Positions 8,402 through 15,866 of a DNA stretch of 64,000 bases are shown here, in pieces. Under the pieces are notes generated by a model that was not told where the DNA came from, did no database searches, and saw only the letters and a list, made by a program, of their open reading frames with translations. The position numbers were made by a program, and so were the translations under genes. Position 1 is the first letter of the stretch. Each line of letters begins with the position of its first letter. This DNA is from Olavius sp. associated proteobacterium Delta 1 (GTDB taxonomy: Bacteria > Desulfobacterota > Desulfobacteria > Desulfobacterales > JAFDCJ01), in assembly GCA_902749685.1 (NCBI GenBank), contig CACVKW010001130.1, positions 85,771 to 149,770 of the forward strand, read 5' to 3'.

Positions 8402-8943
8402 CAACAGCAATTGCAAAGTATGAACCCGCCGCATCTGATAACTACCTTCCTGAATATCCAATTCCAGACAGACTAAATGAACCAACTATCGGTGGTTCCA
8501 TGTCAGACGATGATGATTTAGGTTTAACTGCTTCAGATAAAAAAACACCTGATATCCCGATCAAATTAATACCCTTTCTTGATCCGCTAAAAGGCAGTTT
8601 CAAAATGCTCCAACAATGGGAAGGCCGCGTGGTAGAAACTCGCGGTTCTGAATTCACCGCTATCATAACTGACAAAACAAATCCTGACATAGAAGATCAG
8701 TTAGTAACTGTTGACACTGAAGATATCACGCCAAATGAATTTTCCTCAATAGAACCTGGGGCTGTTTTTTATTGGTCTATTGGTTTTTTCGATTATCCCG
8801 GCAGGGGTAGGAGCAGGGAATCTCGCATAAGATTCCGAAGGCTAATAGGGCCGTCAAAAGCTGACATTGCACGTTCGGAAAAGATAGGGAAAAAGCTTGC
8901 TGAATTCTTCAAATCAAATTCAACATGTTCCACCGAACTCTGA
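8398..8943 (+). CDS. unrecognised protein, second gene of MBL-fold cassette
   Basis: Start chosen at 8398 because it overlaps the preceding stop (ATGA); the same frame is open further upstream but would overlap gene 1 by about 70 bp. The product has 181 residues. The N-terminal ~70 residues are polar and proline-rich and look disordered. Residues ~80-155 look like a small beta-barrel (WEGRVVETRGSEFTAII, AVFYWSIGFFDYPGRGR, SRIRFRRL); I recall similar GAVFYWSIG...IRFRRL modules in short conserved hypotheticals. The C-terminus is a charged helix. It overlaps the third gene by about 47 bp, which points to tight co-expression. Function unknown. Confidence 0.75.
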   Translation: MTTAIAKYEPAASDNYLPEYPIPDRLNEPTIGGSMSDDDDLGLTASDKKTPDIPIKLIPFLDPLKGSFKMLQQWEGRVVETRGSEFTAIITDKTNPDIEDQLVTVDTEDITPNEFSSIEPGAVFYWSIGFFDYPGRGRSRESRIRFRRLIGPSKADIARSEKIGKKLAEFFKSNSTCSTEL

Positions 8944-10030
8944 TGAAATTGAAGTGTCGCTATTCGGGCCGGGTATTGGTGAGTGCTGCGTCATCCATCT
9001 TGGCGATAATGAATGGTTGATAATCGATTCATGTTTAGACCCCTCTACGAAAAATCCTACACCGCTATTGTATCTACAAAATTTAGATGTTGATCCTATG
9101 TATGCGGTCAAGCTGTTTGTGGTATCCCACTGGCACAGTGATCATATTAAAGGTGCTTCTGAAGTTGCTGGTACCTGTGAAAGTTCTTATATATGCTTCT
9201 CAGAAGCCCTGCTGAAATATGAATTTTTAGCGTTGGTAGATGTCTATTCCGGGCTGGATCAGACTGTTCTTACAGACCGAGAGACATGTGGGACAAAAGA
9301 AATTGCCTCGATAATTAAGACCATCAAGGAAAGGTGTGAGCAAAAGAACGCTGATTTAATATATAACCTGTTATCAGCAGATAAGAGGATTTTTCAGAGA
9401 CAGTATAGTAATCACTCAGTTGAAGTGTGGGCGTTGTCGCCATCTTCTGAGTCGGTTATGAATTGTTTGGCTGAAATTGGAGATTGCAAACGGATTGCCG
9501 CCGAAAGCCCTGTGAGAAGGGTTATCCCTGTCCCCACGCAGAACCATAACGCTGCAGTCTTGCTTATCAAGGTAAACGGCGAGTCAAAAATCCTCTTGGG
9601 CTCTGACCTTGAAGAAACCGGCAACCCCCGGACTGGCTGGTCCGCAATAGTTCAATCACAAAACCGTCCGCAGGGTAAATCCCAGATATTTAAAATTCCG
9701 CACCACGGATCGGCAGATGCTCATTCACATGACGTATGGGAAAAAATGCTTGATAGCAACCCTATTGGTATATTGACCTCGAAAGTTGGCGGAAGGGCTA
9801 TTCCTAGAAATAGCGATATCAAAAGACTTAAAGAATATACTTCCAACCTCTACTGCACAGCTCCACCCCTTACGAAAAAGCATAAATATGATCCTGCCGT
9901 TGAGAAAACGATAAAAGGTGTAATGAAGAATCGTAAGCCACTTTATGGTGAGATGGGACATATCCAGATTCGATTTAACGGCAACTCTGGTGCCGCTATT
10001 GGCTTGATAGCACCTGCTAAAGCTTTATAA
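8897..10030 (+). CDS. MBL-fold metallo-hydrolase (ComEC C-terminal-like)
   Basis: The frame opens at a TTG (8897) with a GATAGGG purine run 11 bases before it; no ATG fits. The product has 377 residues and no signal or membrane segment. It carries the metallo-beta-lactamase motif SHWHSDHIKGA (about residues 75-85, HxHxDH), a GSDLEETG motif, and IFKIPHHGSADAHS, a PHHGS histidine motif typical of the ComEC/Rec2 hydrolase domain. Such domains bind two metal ions and usually cleave phosphodiesters. Unlike ComEC it is free-standing. With the two uncharacterised partners it forms a compact cassette inserted into a block of envelope genes on the other strand, which suggests an acquired unit, possibly defence-related. 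Confidence 0.85.
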   Translation: MLNSSNQIQHVPPNSDEIEVSLFGPGIGECCVIHLGDNEWLIIDSCLDPSTKNPTPLLYLQNLDVDPMYAVKLFVVSHWHSDHIKGASEVAGTCESSYICFSEALLKYEFLALVDVYSGLDQTVLTDRETCGTKEIASIIKTIKERCEQKNADLIYNLLSADKRIFQRQYSNHSVEVWALSPSSESVMNCLAEIGDCKRIAAESPVRRVIPVPTQNHNAAVLLIKVNGESKILLGSDLEETGNPRTGWSAIVQSQNRPQGKSQIFKIPHHGSADAHSHDVWEKMLDSNPIGILTSKVGGRAIPRNSDIKRLKEYTSNLYCTAPPLTKKHKYDPAVEKTIKGVMKNRKPLYGEMGHIQIRFNGNSGAAIGLIAPAKAL

Positions 10031-10312
10031 AAATATCCCGCCGATTGGAAATGTCATCAGATTATAAGGTGATTTTCGTTTACAAGGTAAATTGTGCCCG
10101 TTGCTGCCATTACTGTCAAACCATTCTTTTAACCAATAAAAACACAGCGCATAGATCACAACTTTTTCTAAACCTGTGATAAAAGGATAGTATCTGCAAT
10201 AAATAGGGGCACTCAAATTACTGATATTGTAAACGTATCGCAATTCAGCCTGTTGTCAGATCAAGTTGTATCTTGATTTGAAAATTAAAGATTGAATCTT
10301 TGTCATTGCTAT

Positions 10313-10729
10313 TTACTTTATTTTAGTAAAATAAAATTCCCTGGATTTGCCGGGTTCATCAAAGGACAATGGTCTTAAATAATCGCCGAGTTTGCTTGCA
10401 ATTATGGTAAGTGTGTCTCCATCTACCTCATAAATACCCAGTGACATCTTACCATTGGAACTCTGCTCTGCGGTATCCACAATTTCCAGATCAATTTTCT
10501 TGAGACGACAGTTTTTATTCAACTTAAGGAAACCGTTATACCATAGATTAAAATCCTCACGAACCAAACTAAAGTGATTGTCCTTTATTGTCAAAGTCCA
10601 ATCAAAAAGCGGTCTTCGAACTTCACACCCGACCCATGATCCCTCAAGTTCTGTTCGACAGTTGCATGAGCTCAAAAACAGCGAAAGAAGAATAAGGACG
10701 AATAAAAAACTGAAGCATTTGGAATGCAT
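10313..10729 (-). CDS. small lipoprotein with TIGR03067-like ending
   Basis: A 138-residue protein. The leader FLFVLILLSLFLSSC is a lipoprotein signal. The mature part is beta-rich, and its C-terminal MSLGIYEVDGDTLTIIAS resembles the lipocalin-like TIGR03067 domain (the LGIYELDGDTL pattern), often found in Planctomycetes and other environmental bacteria. It follows the FG-GAP gene on the same strand, so it may be the last gene of the unit driven by the sigma-54 promoter at 12818. Function unknown. The preceding 280 bp (10031-10312) show nothing else. Confidence 0.7.
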   Translation of the reverse strand: MHSKCFSFLFVLILLSLFLSSCNCRTELEGSWVGCEVRRPLFDWTLTIKDNHFSLVREDFNLWYNGFLKLNKNCRLKKIDLEIVDTAEQSSNGKMSLGIYEVDGDTLTIIASKLGDYLRPLSFDEPGKSREFYFTKIK

Positions 10730-10929
10730 GATTCCCCCTTTCTAAGTGCTCCTATTCTTAATTTCGGTGATGTATGCGGCAAGCAAGATGCCCTCCGGCC
10801 GAAGGCCCTTCTATCCAGTCGATCCTGTAAATCCTGTCTAATATTTTTATACAATTAGAATCCATTCATCAGATTTTACGTTACTGTATTTATAGAACTA
10901 TGTACTGAGTAAAGCTATAGCCGCGACCA

Positions 10930-12531
10930 TTATTTTGGATCAGTGGGCATGGATTTTTTTTCAAGAGAAAACTTGTCTTTCCATTCGCCTGTGTTCAAGA
11001 GTATCGAGATCTTCCCCGCCCTCTTTTTTTCATAGAAAAGGAGATCATCCCGGCCATCACCGTTCAGATCGACGATATTCAAAAACGGAGATGTAAAAAC
11101 TTCGGACTGGGTGAGCGGTTTTGAAAAAAGATCCCCTTCCTGATTCTTTGGATAGATTGCGATCTTTTTATCACGGGCTATCAAAAGATCTTTGTGCCCA
11201 TCCCCGGTAAAATCACCTCCCAGGGTCGGCCAGGTGCCATGAAAACGAATCCCATGAGTAAGATCAAGCTGATAGCTGGTTTTCAGGTGGAAATCAGGCT
11301 TTGTCGGATACTGGTTATCGCTTCGCAGAAGGTAAATGGAGGTGCCCAAATTTACTCGCTTGGAGATAAGATTTTTAACGATATTCCAGAAACCGACCCG
11401 GATACTGGAGAAAAGCAGGTCTGCCCTGCCGTCTCCGTTTACGTCTTCTATCTTGACTCCGGGGGTAATACCGTCAACAGTGATCGTTTGGTCGGGTTGA
11501 GAGGCGAAAGGATAGTCAGGCTTTTGCTGATTCCAAAAAATGAAAATTTTTATTTTCCGCTCCAGGAATTTCCCCGTGCCTTTGGTAAGCGTCAGTATCA
11601 TATCCGCAAAATTATCCCCATTCACATCTACCGGCGTCAGAAGGAATGAGAGGCTTGTATCAGCGTCTTTGCCTGAAGGGCGAACCGGAAATACGATTGT
11701 GGCGGATGGTTTTGTGGCGAAATGTCCGTCGGACTGATGCAAGTACACAGTGACCGATTCCTGTTCGGTAAGCAGCAAGTCCGAAAAACCGTCACCATTG
11801 AAATCTTCTACAAAAATTTTAGGAAGACGAAATTCTGTGTGTAGCGAAAAATCCCTGAAAGCGCCATCATTTACCTGATCGCTAAACAGGAAGGTGCGGG
11901 GCACTACCAGTACCCTGTCGACCTTCTGCCAGCCGTCGGAGCCGCGCCTGTCAAAAAACACCAGAGAGTCAAATTGGGGCAGGAGAAGCATGTTACGGCC
12001 ATTGCGCTTCCAATCCGCGATCAGACGCCCCCGTGGTAGAGATCCGGCTGCCGGAAAAACGGTGATGGTGGGGAAAGAGAGAAGATTATTAGGGGTAGTG
12101 GAAAAGTTACCGTTTTCCTCCTGGGGGTAGTAACTGATGCCGTGACCGGTGAGATAGAAAATCTCTTTACCCGGAGATGGAGCGACATCACCCACGTCAA
12201 GTATGGTGGCAGCCTGTTCGATTTCCCATCGTTGGCGGGCAGTCTTGGAATACTGTGCTGAGGCGTCGGCACTGAAAATCGATATCCACCGTTTCTCTTT
12301 CGGATAGACGCCCGTTTTACTAACCACGACAATTTCTAATGATCCGCGACCGTCCAGGTCGGCTGGGTTGACGGAGAGCTTTTTGCCATCAACAGTAAGG
12401 GATTGGGCCGAAAAAAGGTCGGCACCTTCACCATAACCTTTAATGGAAAAAAGAAAGATAAAAACGAAAAATAAAAAGAACAAGCCGCTCCGGCCTCTGT
12501 TCAGATGCTTATATAGATAGTTGAATCTCAT
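10930..12531 (-). CDS. secreted FG-GAP/VCBS repeat protein
   Basis: A 533-residue protein with an N-terminal hydrophobic segment (GLFFLFFVFIFLFSI) serving as a signal peptide, followed by extracytoplasmic beta-propeller-type repeats. At least five calcium-loop motifs are visible: DFNGDGFSDLLL, DVNGDNFADMIL, DVNGDGRADLLF, DFTGDGHKDLLI and DLNGDGRDDLLF. Such repeats build integrin-alpha-like propellers that bind calcium and often mediate adhesion or carbohydrate binding. No catalytic domain is visible. It lies 40 bp after a small gene that follows the sigma-54 promoter at 12818-12832, so it is probably controlled by it. Confidence 0.85.
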   Translation of the reverse strand: MRFNYLYKHLNRGRSGLFFLFFVFIFLFSIKGYGEGADLFSAQSLTVDGKKLSVNPADLDGRGSLEIVVVSKTGVYPKEKRWISIFSADASAQYSKTARQRWEIEQAATILDVGDVAPSPGKEIFYLTGHGISYYPQEENGNFSTTPNNLLSFPTITVFPAAGSLPRGRLIADWKRNGRNMLLLPQFDSLVFFDRRGSDGWQKVDRVLVVPRTFLFSDQVNDGAFRDFSLHTEFRLPKIFVEDFNGDGFSDLLLTEQESVTVYLHQSDGHFATKPSATIVFPVRPSGKDADTSLSFLLTPVDVNGDNFADMILTLTKGTGKFLERKIKIFIFWNQQKPDYPFASQPDQTITVDGITPGVKIEDVNGDGRADLLFSSIRVGFWNIVKNLISKRVNLGTSIYLLRSDNQYPTKPDFHLKTSYQLDLTHGIRFHGTWPTLGGDFTGDGHKDLLIARDKKIAIYPKNQEGDLFSKPLTQSEVFTSPFLNIVDLNGDGRDDLLFYEKKRAGKISILLNTGEWKDKFSLEKKSMPTDPK

Positions 12532-12571
12532 TGATCGCTCCTATTTGAATGGCCAAGCCGACTTATGTTCC

Positions 12572-12772
12572 TTAGGCGGCTATTGCTATACAACTCGTAT
12601 AATATTCAGAACCTATGGCAATCTTCATTCTCAGCTTCCGATTTAGTCTTATTAAATAGTCAGCTTTTCTGCCGCCAAAACTGTCTGCCAGGTCTTTTGC
12701 GATGCAGATGTTGAGCCGTGCTTTATCTCTAATAGATGCTTTGCTGTTTAAATTTATTGGCACAATACTCAT
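12572..12772 (-). CDS. small unrecognised protein downstream of sigma-54 promoter 2
   Basis: 66 residues if started at the ATG at 12772, which has AGGGG 8 bases upstream. A frame start at 12814 would lie before the predicted transcription start (~12806) and is rejected. The protein is basic and mostly polar (SIRDKARLNICIAKDLAD, RKADYLIRLNRKLRMKIAI) with a short hydrophobic end (SCIAIAA). No family is recognised, and it may be a remnant. It lies 40 bp before the FG-GAP gene. Confidence 0.4.
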   Translation of the reverse strand: MSIVPINLNSKASIRDKARLNICIAKDLADSFGGRKADYLIRLNRKLRMKIAIGSEYYTSCIAIAA

Positions 12773-12817
12773 GATGAAAGCCCCTGGATTTCTAATTGAA
12801 TGTTGACTAGACATTGT

Positions 12818-12832
12818 GCAAGCGCTGTGCCA
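12818..12832 (-). promoter_or_regulatory. sigma-54 (-24/-12) promoter 2
   Basis: Minus strand reads TGGCACAGCGCTTGC, again a perfect TGGCAC-N5-TTGC. Transcription should start near 12806 and cover the small ORF, the FG-GAP gene and perhaps the lipoprotein at 10313. The operator-like pair lies 205 bp upstream (13038-13075). The 355-bp gap 12815-13169 holds no other gene. Confidence 0.85.
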
Positions 12833-13037
12833 GCTATCTTTCAGAGGGTACCGGATGATATCGCTTGGTTGGAATTTTGTATACTAGAAAGTACTAAAAT
12901 GAGATTAATCGCTGTAATACCAAAAGCTTATGAGACATGAAGTGGGCAGAAATATAGATGGACATAATCTCCGCTTGAATTCAGATCACTTTATTCCCGC
13001 CAAAACATGACTATGTTTTTTAGTGACTCTTTAGAAG

Positions 13038-13075
13038 TGTACGCTGATGCAACATGTAATGTGCGATATCGTACA
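13038..13075 (-). promoter_or_regulatory. paired enhancer-like operator sites for promoter 2
   Basis: First site TGTACG-N8-ACA at 13038-13054; second site TGTGCGATATCGTACA at 13060-13075, a near-perfect palindrome. Start-to-start distance is 22 bp, as in the other two modules. Confidence 0.75.
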
Positions 13076-13169
13076 TTTTTGATAGATTTGAAATCTATCC
13101 TAACTTCTCATTAGTTTTCATGCAAGATTCAGGTAGAAACTCCGCTCATAGATTTGTTCCGGTGATAAA

Positions 13170-13514
13170 TTACCGGAGCGTCTCGTCCTTTAAGAGAGCC
13201 CAAATGGTATAGGCCCCCAGAGCAGTTCCGAAAGGTATGTTGAGTAAGTTCAAGAAGCCAAGGACAAGTGCCAGGACCCGAGCCCAGTTTCGTCTTTTTA
13301 GTAGCCCGATTCCAGCGATAATTCCCGGCGCAGATACTAATATCAAGAAGAAAGCAATTGTAGGCCCAACAATTGCGGTTATGGCCATGGCTTCTGAATC
13401 TCCTGAAATAAGTCCTCCACCGACGACAGCTGTAAAAACAATAATAGCGGCTAAAATCCCCAGAGCACCGAACGCAATGTAGAGAACACCTAAAACAGTT
13501 ACATGCTTTTCCAT
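13170..13514 (-). CDS. small integral membrane protein
   Basis: A 114-residue protein with four hydrophobic stretches: VLGVLYIAFGALGILAAII, MAITAIVGPTIAFFLILV, PGIIAGIGLL and ARVLALVLGFLNLLNIPFG. The C-terminus is charged (KDETLR). AAGGAGG lies 7 bases before the ATG. It resembles small DUF4064- or YtxH-neighbour-type membrane proteins but I cannot name a family. It comes after the amidohydrolase gene on the same strand and may end the large efflux transcript that starts at the promoter at 26952. Confidence 0.7.
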   Translation of the reverse strand: MEKHVTVLGVLYIAFGALGILAAIIVFTAVVGGGLISGDSEAMAITAIVGPTIAFFLILVSAPGIIAGIGLLKRRNWARVLALVLGFLNLLNIPFGTALGAYTIWALLKDETLR

Positions 13515-13626
13515 TTTCTTGCCTCCTTAATACCTGAATTTTAGAGCACCAATCATCGCTGCAAGTCAATTGCGGTAACTTGACCTCAAACTTCCCCAAA
13601 GGGTATTTGCGTGCTAAATTCAGGTA

Positions 13627-15654
13627 TTACTCCAAAGTTTGGGCCATTTTAAAAGATAACCGTTTTGTGTGCGATCGGTTTTGTTCCTCCATCCAATGGC
13701 CACTGTCTGATACGCGAATACGCCAACGGTAATCCTCGCCTGGTTTCAAAATGCCTGCCGGCACGGTGTGGGAAGTCATACCCTGATTCCTGCCTCTGCG
13801 ATAAATCTGTTCACCTTCGCTATCATATATTTGAAAAAGATAGAAAACGGGATTATTGAAATGTACGACAGCGCTCCAGGAAAATGTCGGTGTTTTTGAT
13901 CTGAGGATCTCTCCATCGGCCGGTGAAAAAGTACTGATGCCCGGAACCGGAATAGGTAGAAGGGATGACTGAGTGTCGCTGGCAGAACCCTCGCGCTTCC
14001 CGCTGGTCACTGTAAAGGTATATGTTCCCACTTTCGGTGAACCGGGGATAACAGCATAAAAATCATCAGCGGTTGGCCAAAACGTAAAATTCTCTTTTCT
14101 GAGAGGCAGAACGCCTTGCGGACCTATAACCGAAATCGTTTCAATATCATCGGGCAGTTTTCCGCTAAAACTTTTACCGATAATAATGTCAATGACAGTG
14201 ATGAATTCATCCTTTGCCGTGCGCACATTCACAACACCGCCAACCACCGGGATTGTCGGCAACAGGGCGGGATCGATCATTTTTTGTGTTTCTTTTATCC
14301 CATACCATTTACCGGCAGCCATAACACCATGGCCATCCTTAATATTGGAAACATCATCCAGCGGATTTTTAAGAACCAGGATAAAATCCGCTCTTTTGCC
14401 GATTTCAATAGATCCAAAATCATCTCTGCCGATCATCGCTTCAACAACTCTGGAAGCATTAACTGTGGCCGTCACGATGGCTTCATAAGGTGAAAAGCCG
14501 TTTTCTGTCAGTATGCGAAGTTCGTTGTGAATCGAAAAACCGGGCACAATCCCCATTTTGCCGGTCCCGGCATCTGTTCCCAATACAATGGGTATGTCCG
14601 CCTTATGCAATTCTATCAATATCATTTTATCAATTTCATACTTTACCGGTGCTAAATCTTCGCCCGCCTTAAATTGAAGCTGGTGTTTTTCTTTTCCCTG
14701 GAGGATTGAATTTATATATTTTTGCGGTAGATAGGCGCTCGTCGTATGGGCTATAAATTTTTCGGGTTCAAATAATTTTTGAATGATGATCTGATCCAGG
14801 TATAAAGTCGTGTTTACCCAAATATTTTTGCTTTCCAGCTTTTTGACCACTGCTATGATTCTCTGAAGGTATTCATTTTTAATTCCTTGAAATTCAAGGT
14901 GCAATGATGGTTTATAGTGCTGCGAAAAAACCTGTTTAAGATATGGAATCCACTCTTTGGCCGACAGATATTTATTCCGATCAAAATCAATCAGCTCCCA
15001 GATTAGCTCTTCAATATGGGCAATTTCGTTCATCCGCTCAGCAATGATCCCATCCAGGCCGACTGCAAAAGGAAGGTGCCCGACAGTGTAGAAATTTTGC
15101 GTTTTCGCTATTTTCATTGTCTTTTTGTAATCATCTTTTGAAAAATAGGCGTATAATTTGAGGCAATCGTATCCGGACTTTTGTTTTACAACGAGCTCGG
15201 GTGCGTTATTTTCGTAGCCGCGAATAATTGGACCTGCAGCATAAATGGTTGGTCCTATTCGTTTCCCTTGTTTAATTTCTTGACGCCAGTGCAGCATAAA
15301 ATCACGACCATCCAGATCGCGTACGGTAGTCACACCATTTGCCAGATATAAATCCAGCTGGGGCAGCGGCCACTCACCTGTCAAATGCACATGCATATCC
15401 GCAAGGCCAGGCATCAGATAAGCACCTTTACCGTCAATCACTTTCGCTTTTTGTGGTATTTTTATTTTGTCTGATTTTCCGATTCTGTAAATTCGGTCGC
15501 CTTTGACCAGAACGGATTGATTCGCTATGATTTTTTCTTCTGTCATGGGAACCAGATTAACATTTTTAAATGCAATAATTTCTTCTGAATCCGAACATCC
15601 CCCGGCAATCAGGATCGATAGAATGATTATCCAAAATGATATAAATAATTTCAT
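13627..15654 (-). CDS. secreted amidohydrolase (imidazolonepropionase-like) lipoprotein
   Basis: Start placed at the ATG at 15654, where GGAG lies 6 bases upstream. The frame opens 4 codons earlier at a TTG that overlaps this site. The product has 675 residues. The leader ends IAGGCSD, a lipobox, so the enzyme is exported. The metal-dependent hydrolase core has DMHVHLTGEW (HxH), VTTVRDLDG, VGHLPFA, IAHIEELI and VLGTDAGTGKMG, consistent with amidohydrolase/prolidase-type enzymes. From about residue 560 a beta-sandwich (STFSPADGEILRSKTPTFSW) looks like a fibronectin-type module. The substrate is unknown; exported members often act on dipeptides or cyclic amides. It follows the FtsX permease gene on the same strand. 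Confidence 0.85.
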   Translation of the reverse strand: MKLFISFWIIILSILIAGGCSDSEEIIAFKNVNLVPMTEEKIIANQSVLVKGDRIYRIGKSDKIKIPQKAKVIDGKGAYLMPGLADMHVHLTGEWPLPQLDLYLANGVTTVRDLDGRDFMLHWRQEIKQGKRIGPTIYAAGPIIRGYENNAPELVVKQKSGYDCLKLYAYFSKDDYKKTMKIAKTQNFYTVGHLPFAVGLDGIIAERMNEIAHIEELIWELIDFDRNKYLSAKEWIPYLKQVFSQHYKPSLHLEFQGIKNEYLQRIIAVVKKLESKNIWVNTTLYLDQIIIQKLFEPEKFIAHTTSAYLPQKYINSILQGKEKHQLQFKAGEDLAPVKYEIDKMILIELHKADIPIVLGTDAGTGKMGIVPGFSIHNELRILTENGFSPYEAIVTATVNASRVVEAMIGRDDFGSIEIGKRADFILVLKNPLDDVSNIKDGHGVMAAGKWYGIKETQKMIDPALLPTIPVVGGVVNVRTAKDEFITVIDIIIGKSFSGKLPDDIETISVIGPQGVLPLRKENFTFWPTADDFYAVIPGSPKVGTYTFTVTSGKREGSASDTQSSLLPIPVPGISTFSPADGEILRSKTPTFSWSAVVHFNNPVFYLFQIYDSEGEQIYRRGRNQGMTSHTVPAGILKPGEDYRWRIRVSDSGHWMEEQNRSHTKRLSFKMAQTLE

Positions 15655-15759
15655 TTTTTGCTCCAATAATTCTAAGTTGAAAACTTGGTCCTCTGGGCCA
15701 GATCAGGCCGCGGATTGCCCTATATCAAATCTGTGCATTGGTGTCAGCAAATACCAATT

Positions 15760-15797
15760 CCTGAAACCCGAAACCTGACACCTGAAACCTGAGTCCT
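15760..15797. repeat. 7-bp-period intergenic phrase
   Basis: Five units CCTGAAA, CCCGAAA, CCTGACA, CCTGAAA, CCTGAGT succeed each other at exactly 7 bp. They lie in the 200-bp gap between the amidohydrolase and permease genes. Confidence 0.65.
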
Positions 15798-15866
15798 GGT
15801 AAATGGCATTAACCATGTCACCCTTCCGGGGTGGATCAAAGCCGGGCTCTATTGTCCGGATCTTTA

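Noticed and set aside
12773..12814. Longer start for the small protein at 12572-12772
   Set aside because: The extra codons lie upstream of the transcription start predicted from the sigma-54 promoter at 12818.
13129..13599. A 156-residue Cys/Arg-rich frame overlapping the membrane protein at 13170
   Set aside because: It is an out-of-frame shadow of the gene with the good ribosome site and hydrophobic helices.
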